Origin: CAYMDP01 sp964389375
GTDB taxonomy: Bacteria; Bdellovibrionota; Bdellovibrionia; Bdellovibrionales; UBA1609
Direction: 5' to 3'
Length of the DNA: 20,364 nt
Assembly (NCBI GenBank): GCA_964389375.1
Contig: CAYMDP010000052.1
Span: 1-20,364, forward strand
The notes under the pieces: generated by a model
The model's input: the letters and a program-made list of their open reading frames with translations, nothing else
Told to the model about the DNA's origin: nothing
Database searches by the model: none
Translations under genes and position numbers: made by a program
Part shown: positions 6,571 to 14,549 of the stretch, one piece after another
How positions within the stretch are numbered: position 1 is the stretch's first letter
Layout: the number at the start of each line of letters is the position of its first letter

Positions 6571-9021
6571 CTATGGAGCCAAATAGGGGGCAATGAGCCC
6601 ATGTTGACGACCAGCCTTCTCCATAATAATTCGCTTAAGCCATTCCACCCAAGACTCACAAGACTTTCCGCCTTTGGCGGCACTTTGATTCATTGCCCGA
6701 ATCACCGTAGAGAATGCGGTCATAAGTCCTTGTCGATTTATCTCTAGATCCCAGGTCGAGTGATTCCGCCCCTTCATCAGACCAAAATCAATGAGGTTAC
6801 TTGGCACCCGGCTATACTTCAGAATAAATTTAAAAACTTCCAAGGCCTGAGTATCCCCCAGATTCTGACACATCCCCTCACCCATCCCTTTAATAAAATC
6901 TCTAAAGGTCAAGAAGGCCACGTCAATCTCGCTTTCTTTCAAAATGGAGTCTTGATTGAGATCATATCGGGTCATGATCGCCTCCGAGTAGTGCAGTATC
7001 GTCGCCATTGCACTCATCTCTGCCAACTCTGCCCATTTAGGATGACTATACTGCGGGCTTAGAACGGTCGAATACAACATCTCAACAAACTGCTCCTGCT
7101 CAACTGTCCCCCATTTTTGGTATTCTTTTTGAAGACCCGGCATATTTGGAACCAACTCCGGCAGTTGTCTCGAAATTTTTTCCACTAGACATTTGCGACC
7201 CACCCGGGGCTTTCCTCTAAAATCAACAGGCCCAATCGGACAACTTCCTTCTCCCAATGCGAAGAATTCATTCGCAAGCTGCCCTCCAGAGTACAAAAAT
7301 GAGAACAGCTCAACTAATTCTTCGTAACGCAAAAGATGTCCCTTAGGCTTATCTTTCGACGGCGGATTCATTCCATCCCCTGAGTAGGTGAATAGATTCG
7401 CCTCCATAAAAGAGCGGGTCCCCGCATCCTTTCCTCTTGAATCTAGAATCTCTAAATCAACGCCCCCATTTTTAAAATCTTCATAAAAACTTTGGAGCTC
7501 TTTAGAGGTCAATCCAGCATCTAAGACATTAAGGCGGTCGATACTCCATGAATAGCCTCTAAAAATCACAGACACTACAGCTCGTATCAAATTCATAATC
7601 GAAAGATTATAAAATCCATGAACTACAGCATGCTCTTCAAGAGCCGTTTCTTGCACCAAAAATACTCGGTCTAAACCGACCCTAAACAATGGCCTATTCC
7701 TTTGAGCCATCATTCGAATATCCGGAAGAAAGGGATCGGCCAGCCCAGTCGAGTTCAATTTAAAAACTTGATCAATTGTCTGAATACCGACAGTCGAGGT
7801 CCATGAACGCGCTTCTTGTTGAAAGGTTTTATCCAAAAATTTTTGAATCTCGGACCAACGTTCAAATTCTGCAGCGGCGTGGGCCAGATTAAAACGTGTT
7901 AAACCTCTTGAAGCCCGCTTTGAAGGGTGAACCTGAATGTCTCCTAAGATCTTCGTGGTCAGATGAACGAAAGCTTCTGAGACAGACTTTGCACTTAAGC
8001 CAAAAGGAAGCCACCGAAGACTTTCTAAAGATTTAACAAGATCTCCAAATTGCTGGTGACTTATGACTCTCCGAGCCTGGCTGTCGATGGCCCGCTCAAG
8101 AAGATAGATAATTTCGTTCGCACTGCTAGAAAGCTTCTCTCGCCCCTCACCAAAGAAAACAGGGCGGACTTTAAAATCATAATTAACCCTAAGGACGATC
8201 ATATACCAACCACTTAAGGCTCTCAGAGTCGTTTGCCATTCACCCGGTGCGATGACCTCGGGGTCTCCCCCCGAAGAAAAGACTTTAAACTGTTTAAAAA
8301 ATTCTGCCCAAAGCTCAACGGATCTCGAATTTGGGTAGGTCTGCTCCCATTGTGAAAACTTTCGAAACTCACGGATTAATGATTTAAAACTTGCCAGGTG
8401 GTAGGGCTTTCTCGTTTTGTAAAAAACCTGACCTAGATCCATAGCAAATTTATGAAAGGCCTCCGTTGCAAGATCTAAATTTGCCGGACTGACCCGCACT
8501 GGACGCCCCATTCTCCAATCCTTTAAACTGAGAAGCTCCATATGAGGCCGAAGGCTCTGTGCCATCTCTTCAAACTTATCCAAGGACTGAATTGCAGAAC
8601 TTAAATCCTCCCGATCCAAACGATCTTCAGGACCTCCAAGAAGGGAGCTTTTTAACTGCACAAGATCAATTAGCAATTGATCTGAAACCTCACGGTCCTT
8701 CATAAAACGCTGAAGAAACTCTCTCAACTCAGACGGGGTATAGGTCTTCTCATCATTTCCTCGAGCATAAGTGCCAAATTGCTGAAACACTCCCTTAAGA
8801 CATAGGAAGAATTCTTTCACCTCTTGCTCAGAAGAATCCCCATTAAAATATTGTCCAATTTTTGTACTGACTTCGTTCATACAACCGGGACCCGCGATGA
8901 CAATTTCTCGGTCCCGAGTTGGTTCTTCTCCAATTTTTAATCCGCAAGAGCATATTGATAAAAGAAGAGCGGCATAGAGTGAACCCTTCACGAATTTAGA
9001 AAATATAACTTTAGAAAACAT
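6571..9021 (-). CDS. EF-hand-bearing lipoprotein, copy A
   Basis: 816 residues. The signal peptide (YAALLLSICSC) ends in a lipobox at Cys24 or Cys26; ICSC-G fits best and has no Asp at +2, so outer-membrane anchoring is likely. The mature protein is mostly helical. A helix-loop pattern recurs (TPSELREFLQRF near 95, TSKELQSFYEDF near 505, RYEELVELFSFL near 565). A canonical calcium-type EF-hand loop, DLNQDSILKESE, sits at 687-698 with D1, N3, D5, K9 and E12. A Cys pair (Cys594 and Cys611) is conserved in copy B. Compared with copy B it carries about 40 extra C-terminal residues. Shine-Dalgarno GGGGGG lies 7 nt before the ATG. It overlaps the upstream barrel gene by 11 nt. Its stop codon is 3 bp from that of the convergent SDR gene. 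No known family recognised. Confidence 0.85.
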   Translation of the reverse strand: MFSKVIFSKFVKGSLYAALLLSICSCGLKIGEEPTRDREIVIAGPGCMNEVSTKIGQYFNGDSSEQEVKEFFLCLKGVFQQFGTYARGNDEKTYTPSELREFLQRFMKDREVSDQLLIDLVQLKSSLLGGPEDRLDREDLSSAIQSLDKFEEMAQSLRPHMELLSLKDWRMGRPVRVSPANLDLATEAFHKFAMDLGQVFYKTRKPYHLASFKSLIREFRKFSQWEQTYPNSRSVELWAEFFKQFKVFSSGGDPEVIAPGEWQTTLRALSGWYMIVLRVNYDFKVRPVFFGEGREKLSSSANEIIYLLERAIDSQARRVISHQQFGDLVKSLESLRWLPFGLSAKSVSEAFVHLTTKILGDIQVHPSKRASRGLTRFNLAHAAAEFERWSEIQKFLDKTFQQEARSWTSTVGIQTIDQVFKLNSTGLADPFLPDIRMMAQRNRPLFRVGLDRVFLVQETALEEHAVVHGFYNLSIMNLIRAVVSVIFRGYSWSIDRLNVLDAGLTSKELQSFYEDFKNGGVDLEILDSRGKDAGTRSFMEANLFTYSGDGMNPPSKDKPKGHLLRYEELVELFSFLYSGGQLANEFFALGEGSCPIGPVDFRGKPRVGRKCLVEKISRQLPELVPNMPGLQKEYQKWGTVEQEQFVEMLYSTVLSPQYSHPKWAELAEMSAMATILHYSEAIMTRYDLNQDSILKESEIDVAFLTFRDFIKGMGEGMCQNLGDTQALEVFKFILKYSRVPSNLIDFGLMKGRNHSTWDLEINRQGLMTAFSTVIRAMNQSAAKGGKSCESWVEWLKRIIMEKAGRQHGLIAPYLAP

Positions 9022-10405
9022 AACTCAGCCCCCCAACCACACGATCATTGGATCGGTAACGACTGAGCATATCTGAAGGTCCACCATCTGACGGACTCTC
9101 AGAACCCAATATATCCACGGCCAGTCTCCACTCAAGATTGCGAAACTGTTGGTAGCGCAATTGTAACGAAAGCAGCGCACCCCGATCAGGAATCGAATAC
9201 AAATAGCGAAGGCCCGACTGAATACTTTGAGCCCCTTTGTGCCACAGATCTTGATTCATCTCGAAGCTTAAGACTCTCTCAAACTGAAATCGATCCAAAG
9301 AAGACTCCACTTCGGTATTCACGCTTCCTCCGGCCCGTCTTTCTAAGGCATCCCAGCGATGAAGATAAGAATACTTCATTTGAGAACTCAACTGGGGCAG
9401 GACGACCGCGCGATGACTGAAAGACGCGGAGGCAAAAAAGCTTGAACTGAGTGAAGCCTCAAGCCATTCCTCTGGATTTTGAGTCTTATCAGGAATATCT
9501 CCGGTCACGGAAACCCATCCACTCATTTCATCGCCGTGATAGCCTGATTCGATCGACAGAACGTGATGATTGACGACCTGTGGATAAATCGTTGCATCGA
9601 TCTGTGAGGCTTTAAGCTTTGCATCCACTGCCAAATGAATTTGATTTAAGGGTTTATAGGCATAGGCCATCTGCATAAAGGGCCCCTCGTTCGGATAACC
9701 AAGCTGAATTTGCGCAGCCATTCCCGAGCTAAAAATCACCTCGGACTCTTTCGGCCGAACCACAGAGTAGTAGATCGGCGTACTTTGCTCCGAAATCTCG
9801 GCCGAAATTTGTGGCTCCCAAAACCAACGGTTTGGTGAAGATATTTTTCCATTCTCAATTTCGTATTTCGGCCCCTGATCCGGAAGATAAATCGGAGAAA
9901 GCAATAGCTGCATCCTCCAATTCGAATCATGAAGCTCAAACATCCAGCCAATTAAACCTTGAGGTTTTGGATGAATGTAATCCCAGCGAACCTGAGGCTC
10001 CCAAATTCCAAGATTCCACTCTTTATCAAAATAACTCCAGTTATGAAGCTTTCTCCCAATGCTCGTATTCAAAATATCGGAAACACGCCGATGCGCATGA
10101 AGCTGAGGCACGGCAATGTAGGCTTGCTCGGAGCCCTCAAGTGAAGCTAAACCTTTAAGGTCCCATACCCCTGTCCAAGAACGCAGTTTTTTTTCTCCCT
10201 TTAGGGACAAGGCAAAGTCACTATAGGACTCGGACTGACTTGAGGTGCCAGCTTCGCCTAGGTATTGGCTTTGACTAAGAAGCATTTCTGATCGAGAAGA
10301 ACTTTGTGCAAAAACATCGAAGGAATTCAAAATTAAGATAACCAGCGAAGAGCAAATAAGGCTCCCAAAGCTGTGCTTCTTAAATTGAATACTCTGCATA
10401 CACAT
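9011..10405 (-). CDS. Outer-membrane beta-barrel protein, copy A
   Basis: 464 residues from ATG 10405; ATG 10399 and TTG 10432 are alternatives and none has a clear Shine-Dalgarno. The signal peptide has core SLVILILNSF and probable cleavage after VFA (residue 33). The mature protein is rich in alternating amphipathic strands and aromatic residues, and ends in GGLSYVF, the terminal-Phe strand typical of proteins inserted by the BAM complex. Motifs shared with copy B include IGRKLHNWSYFDKEWNLG, SPIYLPDQGP, GKISSPNRWFW and YKPLNQIHLAV. It is followed by the lipoprotein gene with an 11-nt overlap. I know no named family for it; a channel or an anchor for the lipoprotein is inference only. Confidence 0.78.
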   Translation of the reverse strand: MCMQSIQFKKHSFGSLICSSLVILILNSFDVFAQSSSRSEMLLSQSQYLGEAGTSSQSESYSDFALSLKGEKKLRSWTGVWDLKGLASLEGSEQAYIAVPQLHAHRRVSDILNTSIGRKLHNWSYFDKEWNLGIWEPQVRWDYIHPKPQGLIGWMFELHDSNWRMQLLLSPIYLPDQGPKYEIENGKISSPNRWFWEPQISAEISEQSTPIYYSVVRPKESEVIFSSGMAAQIQLGYPNEGPFMQMAYAYKPLNQIHLAVDAKLKASQIDATIYPQVVNHHVLSIESGYHGDEMSGWVSVTGDIPDKTQNPEEWLEASLSSSFFASASFSHRAVVLPQLSSQMKYSYLHRWDALERRAGGSVNTEVESSLDRFQFERVLSFEMNQDLWHKGAQSIQSGLRYLYSIPDRGALLSLQLRYQQFRNLEWRLAVDILGSESPSDGGPSDMLSRYRSNDRVVGGLSYVF

Positions 10406-10412
10406 AAGGCTA

Positions 10413-10442
10413 ATTTTAGTCTGCAGGACCAACTTGACACAA
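10413..10442 (-). promoter_or_regulatory. Weak candidate promoter for barrel copy A
   Basis: TAAAAT (10413-10418) matches the -10 consensus at 5 of 6 positions. TTGTGT (10437-10442) 18 nt upstream is a poor -35. The -10 ends 7 nt before ATG 10405, so the transcript would be leaderless or nearly so. Read-through from copy B is the alternative. Confidence 0.25.
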
Positions 10443-10588
10443 TGTCCGAAAGCTAAGCTGTAGTCATTTCAAGTGAAGTGAAAAATTTCAAAGCTTTGCA
10501 CGCTTTCCGACTAGGGGGGATCGACAGAAGCGATTAAAGCGACAACCATAAGGACCGGATGAAATATTTTCATGAAGAACTTCTAGTC

Positions 10589-10605
10589 AAAAGGGAGCCC
10601 CTTTT
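10589..10605 (-). terminator. Terminator-like hairpin after lipoprotein copy B
   Basis: AAAAGGG and CCCTTTT form a perfect 7-bp stem with a 3-nt loop, about 55 nt beyond the lipoprotein stop codon. The T residues are part of the stem, so termination is likely weak, and the hairpin reads similarly on both strands. Confidence 0.35.
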
Positions 10606-10660
10606 TGGCAGGCTTCAAAATCAGCCAAAATATCAAAAGTTGAGACAAAAAATTTCAGAT

Positions 10661-12871
10661 TTACAGCTTCGAAAGGGCCGAAAGAATCTCAACCAAACGA
10701 AGGCGATTCACTTCGTAGGACCACTTTTCTGGGTGGTATTTCCAATTTAAAAATCGAACAGATCGTCCCATTCGATTTTGCGAAAATGGAGTGTCGCCGA
10801 ACTTAAAAAGATAGGTATAAAAGGTTAAAACGTCCTCTTCATTTTCGACAATGCCATCCAATAAATCGACTAAAATCGCCTTGTACACATTATCAAAAGC
10901 AGTCCGACTTTCCGCCAGACTAATGAGATCATTTTGATTGGAATCATATTTTAGATAGTAGGTCTCGATGTACTGAAGAAGAACCCACATCAAACTAAGA
11001 TCTGATTCAGGAATCGGACGACCAAATTCTGGAGCATCTCGAACAGTGCTTTCTAAAAGCTTCGTCATCTCGATCCACAAATTGGGATTCGCGGACATCA
11101 GTTTTGCTACACCGGGTAGATGCTCTACAAAATTTTCTCTTTCTAGGCTTCTTCGTCGAAAGCAATTTACATCGACGTGGGGTTTACCTTTGATTTCGAT
11201 ACTCGGACAAACCTTTAGCAAATCTGCGAAAATAAATTCTCCCGCATTTAATCCCGAAAGGACGAAAGAGAGATATTCTACACCCTCCGCATAGTCCAGC
11301 CATGCATCGCCATTTGACCTAGGCATAAAGAGATTTGCTTCTTGAAAAATGCGTTTGTAGATATCCAGATTGTTTTTATCGTAAAGACCAAAGGCAGCAC
11401 CCAGCGGCTCAAGCTCAATGGCAAGCTGTTTAAGTTCATTTTTACTTAAACCTTTAAGGCTAAGCCTTCGCCCTAGGTCTTCTGAAAATCCACGAACAAA
11501 GACGCGAATTAAAGTTTTCTGCCAATTTAAAGCGGTCAAGCTTGATAGAACCTCAGCGGCTGCCGCCTGACCTTTAGAAAATACCAAGCGCCCAGTTTGA
11601 TCTATGTTGAGTGGCCAGGGACCAGTAGCGATCCTATGGAACTCTTCTTCAATTTCTCCATTTGGACTTGGGAGAACTCCATCCTTAAGAGAGTTCACGT
11701 AAATCTGAGAGTCCTTCCAAATATTAAACTCGGTCATCAGGTGATCCATATGAACCGCCAAAAGCCCTTGGGACTTAGGAATTCGGGTACCATCTATACG
11801 GACGCCTAAAGCTCTGTGAACTAGAACTTCAAGAATATCCCGAGATTGAGTCGCCGTAAGGTCTAATGGGAGCAGCTTCAAGCCCTCAAGTTCGACCAAG
11901 ATAGGTCGCAGTTCTTCAAAATGAATTTGATCGGAAGATTTATTCTTCATCGCAGTCTTCAACAGACTTAAAATTTGATCCAAGGAGATTTCGATGGCTC
12001 CAAGAGCCAAGTTAGAAGTCCAATTCTCTTTTGAAACATATAGACTGACCCGAGACCAGGAATCAAAAATGCCCGAGAAAACACGCGCTAACTCGGGCCA
12101 TTCTTGAAATCGAATCCCCATTCGGTCCCCACCAATCAAAAGGAACTTCGCCTCTCGAAACAAGGGGACGTACTTTGAAAGCTTCACTTTCGCCAGCTGC
12201 TCATCCGATTTAGCATCCACCAGAATCCCTAGCTCTTGCAAGAACCGCTCTAAGTTTTCGAAGCTGTAACTTCCGCTATTTTCTACAAAGAGATCACTGA
12301 GACCAAAAATGACCTGCTTCGAGGCCTGCATCGCGGCGACAAACTGAGATTCAGGGACCACTGATTTTCCAATTACAATTTGACGCAGGACCAGAATATG
12401 AGGGTTTATCTTTTGAGTTAAATCTCTTAATCGACTGAACAACAAAGGAGCCTTTAACAATTCTTCTCTGGATAAAAAGTTTGCACTTCCTCCAATGAGA
12501 AGTTTTTTGATCTCCATAAACTCAGACACCAGGGGCGGGCTTAGCCTTTTCTCGCCTAAGAAGAATTCATGAAGAAAATTGGCCAGCTCTTCCCCGCGAT
12601 ACAAACTTTCTTCACGACCTCGAGTCAGTTTTTCGAATTGAAGAATTGCATCGCTGACACAGGCCCAAAACTCGTCGACATCATCTGAAGTCGACTTTCC
12701 CTCTAGAAAGGCACTAAAATCTTGATCGACCCCAGATAGGCACTGTTCACTCCCCTTTAGCTGAGGCTGATCCTGAAAGGGACGATCCTCTCCTGCACAA
12801 GCGCAAAGAATGTAAATAAAAATGGGGGCCAGCAGGAGTGGCTTGAATCTGGCGAATCTTTTAAAAAACAT
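10661..12871 (-). CDS. EF-hand-bearing lipoprotein, copy B
   Basis: 736 residues from ATG 12871, chosen over the in-frame ATG at 12898 because GGGGGAG lies 6 nt before it and the signal peptide then has normal length. The signal peptide (FKPLLLAPIFIYI) ends in LCAC; the lipid Cys is probably Cys25, followed by Ala, which favours the outer membrane. The EF-hand-like loop DSNQNDLISLAE is at 643-654 with D1, N3, N5 and E12. It is homologous to copy A along most of its length, including YRGEELANFLHEFF near the N-terminus, a KGLSKNELKQL segment and the Cys pair around KGKPHVDVNC. It lacks the C-terminal tail of copy A. It overlaps barrel copy B by 11 nt. Function unknown. Confidence 0.85.
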   Translation of the reverse strand: MFFKRFARFKPLLLAPIFIYILCACAGEDRPFQDQPQLKGSEQCLSGVDQDFSAFLEGKSTSDDVDEFWACVSDAILQFEKLTRGREESLYRGEELANFLHEFFLGEKRLSPPLVSEFMEIKKLLIGGSANFLSREELLKAPLLFSRLRDLTQKINPHILVLRQIVIGKSVVPESQFVAAMQASKQVIFGLSDLFVENSGSYSFENLERFLQELGILVDAKSDEQLAKVKLSKYVPLFREAKFLLIGGDRMGIRFQEWPELARVFSGIFDSWSRVSLYVSKENWTSNLALGAIEISLDQILSLLKTAMKNKSSDQIHFEELRPILVELEGLKLLPLDLTATQSRDILEVLVHRALGVRIDGTRIPKSQGLLAVHMDHLMTEFNIWKDSQIYVNSLKDGVLPSPNGEIEEEFHRIATGPWPLNIDQTGRLVFSKGQAAAAEVLSSLTALNWQKTLIRVFVRGFSEDLGRRLSLKGLSKNELKQLAIELEPLGAAFGLYDKNNLDIYKRIFQEANLFMPRSNGDAWLDYAEGVEYLSFVLSGLNAGEFIFADLLKVCPSIEIKGKPHVDVNCFRRRSLERENFVEHLPGVAKLMSANPNLWIEMTKLLESTVRDAPEFGRPIPESDLSLMWVLLQYIETYYLKYDSNQNDLISLAESRTAFDNVYKAILVDLLDGIVENEEDVLTFYTYLFKFGDTPFSQNRMGRSVRFLNWKYHPEKWSYEVNRLRLVEILSALSKL

Positions 12872-14312
12872 AGCTGACTCCCCCAGAGATGCGATCATTG
12901 GCTCGGTAAAGACTCAGCAGTCCGTCCGAAACCTCCTGGCCAGAACTTCTTAATAGACCTAAGAAATCAAAACCCAGATTCCCTTCCCAGCGCCGAGCAA
13001 AGCGATAACTTAAATCCCCCGAGAATACACCACCCTCTTGTTTTGCGTCGTAGATCAGACGGGTCTTTGCATAAACAGGAGTGCCCTGAATCCAAGCCAA
13101 GGGAAATTTCGCTCCCACAAGCATCGCCTGTTGAAACTGAAATCGTCTTTCGAAAAGAGTGTGATCCAGATTTAACTCTCCGCGATCCGGAAGATCACCG
13201 CCCCACAAATTGATAAGACCAAGTTGAAAATCCACAGATCGATTTAAGATCTCGTTGCGGAATTTTAATAGTGTCGAAAGTAGAAGAGCATCTTCAATAT
13301 CTTGGGTCACCCAACCACTTTGTGCAGGATAGGAGGTCGGATTATCAAGGACGAGGGAGGTCACCAACTCGACTTGTTCTTCGAGTTTATGCTCGGACTC
13401 CAGCTCTAAAATATTATGATACGGGAATTCGGGATGAATGCGGATATCGACTGGGACATCAGGACTGGATAAATCCGCGAAATAGGGAAAGCCCAAAAAC
13501 AATTGATTCATGGGCTTATGAGCCATGCTGATTCGGTAACGATCCTCGCCCCGACGGATTCCATACTGAGCCGCAATTCCGGGGTTATTCATAACTTCCC
13601 CAAGTGAAGGCTGATCCACGCTGTATCGAATATCCCGAGAAGTTCCAATCACCCCAACCGTCGGAGGGGGCGGGCGAAACCAGGGATTGGGCGATTTGAT
13701 TTTTCCGTCCTCAACATCAAAAGTCGGACCCAAATCCGGAATAAAAATTGGCATCAAAAACAAAGTGAAGTCTGAAGTTTTTTGTTTAGAAGAGAAGTAG
13801 AAGCCTGTTAGACCGGCTTCTTCAGATCGAATTTTATCATGAAAAAACCGAGGCTGCCAAAGACCTCGTCCCCAAACCCTATCCGTCTCACTCCAATTTA
13901 AAATTTTTCGCCCCAATCCGAGGGTTTTTTGTGAGTCGCTTAAGTTGATTTCGGCGTAGAACTCGTAGGGTTTAAAATAATTCGCCCGCTCTTCGGCGTT
14001 GTATTGATTCGAGATCCGAGCTGTGTTTTGAATCCGTCCGAAACTCTTTTCAAAACGAAGCCCTGCCTCAAGACTTGTAACAAGAGGCTCGGCATCATTT
14101 CTAAAAAATTTTGTATTTTGACTTGAGTAGCCTGTGCTGTTGATTTGAAGCTGAGTTCGAATCTTGGCAGGCTTAGGCTTTGCTTCAACCAACTCTGCAC
14201 GCGGAGCACGCAAACTACTTGCCTGTTGATCCACCCCTTCAGCCTTCGCTGAAAAGCTTATCCCCAGCCCCAATAGCAACAAAGCCGAAAAGTACGAGCA
14301 AAGCATCCCCAT
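12861..14312 (-). CDS. Outer-membrane beta-barrel protein, copy B
   Basis: 483 residues. The signal peptide MLCSYFSALLLLGLGISFSAKA is expected to be cut after residue 24 (AKA/E). TAGGA lies 9 nt before ATG 14312; ATG 14306 is a second possible start. The protein ends in GGVSYVF with a terminal Phe, as in BAM substrates. Motifs shared with copy A are LGRKILNWSETDRVWGRG, MPIFIPDLGP, GKIKSPNPWF, AHKPMNQLFLG and the SLYRANDRISGG end. A run of four prolines after NPWFR is specific to this copy and is probably in a loop. It is the first gene of module B, and its end contains the ribosome site and start of the lipoprotein gene. Confidence 0.8.
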   Translation of the reverse strand: MGMLCSYFSALLLLGLGISFSAKAEGVDQQASSLRAPRAELVEAKPKPAKIRTQLQINSTGYSSQNTKFFRNDAEPLVTSLEAGLRFEKSFGRIQNTARISNQYNAEERANYFKPYEFYAEINLSDSQKTLGLGRKILNWSETDRVWGRGLWQPRFFHDKIRSEEAGLTGFYFSSKQKTSDFTLFLMPIFIPDLGPTFDVEDGKIKSPNPWFRPPPPTVGVIGTSRDIRYSVDQPSLGEVMNNPGIAAQYGIRRGEDRYRISMAHKPMNQLFLGFPYFADLSSPDVPVDIRIHPEFPYHNILELESEHKLEEQVELVTSLVLDNPTSYPAQSGWVTQDIEDALLLSTLLKFRNEILNRSVDFQLGLINLWGGDLPDRGELNLDHTLFERRFQFQQAMLVGAKFPLAWIQGTPVYAKTRLIYDAKQEGGVFSGDLSYRFARRWEGNLGFDFLGLLRSSGQEVSDGLLSLYRANDRISGGVSYVF

Positions 14313-14431
14313 GAGGTTCGGTCCTACCTTTTAGGCCCCCTTCAAACAAGCTAAATATTAAGCATAGGAGAGCCTTAACTCGTCATTTCAGGGACTTAAG
14401 CACGTACCATGAAGAAAATCCGCTTCGAGGA

Positions 14432-14461
14432 GCGTCAAAGGCCTTCGGCTCCCCTTGACGC
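14432..14461. promoter_or_regulatory. Inverted repeat overlapping the acs -35 box
   Basis: GCGTCAA(A)GG at 14432-14441 pairs with CC(C)CTTGACGC at 14451-14461: seven perfect outer base pairs, one mismatch, then two or more inner pairs. The right arm contains the candidate -35 TTGACG, so a protein bound here could block RNA polymerase. No T-run follows on either strand, so a terminator is unlikely. Confidence 0.5.
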
Positions 14462-14482
14462 AAGACTGTGCCCGACTATCAT
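14455..14482 (+). promoter_or_regulatory. Candidate promoter of acs
   Basis: TTGACG (14455-14460) and TATCAT (14477-14482) each match the sigma-70 consensus at 5 of 6 positions, with a 16-nt spacer. The start would fall near 14489, giving a leader of about 60 nt before the acs TTG. Confidence 0.5.
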
Positions 14483-14549
14483 TTTGATCAAGATACTTGG
14501 GGAATTTAAATCAAACCACTAGGCCCGATTTTTTCGAGGAGAATGTGCT

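Larger units (their letters stand above)
6571..14312 (-). repeat. Tandem duplicated two-gene module: barrel plus EF-hand lipoprotein
   Basis: Copy A is 10405-6571 (barrel then lipoprotein) and copy B is 14312-10661, in the same order and orientation with 256 bp between the chosen gene ends. Both barrels share motifs and the SYVF end; both lipoproteins share an EF-hand-like loop, a conserved Cys pair and the N-terminal domain. In both copies the lipoprotein ATG lies 11 nt inside the end of the barrel gene, within GTTTTY-TAA-type overlap sequence. The copies have diverged strongly, so the duplication is old. Confidence 0.88.

Noticed and set aside
10559..10750. 63-codon plus-strand ORF with a possible AAGGA site
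   Set aside because: It runs antisense into the 3' end of lipoprotein copy B, is strongly basic with no motif, and begins in a short palindrome (10559-10573).
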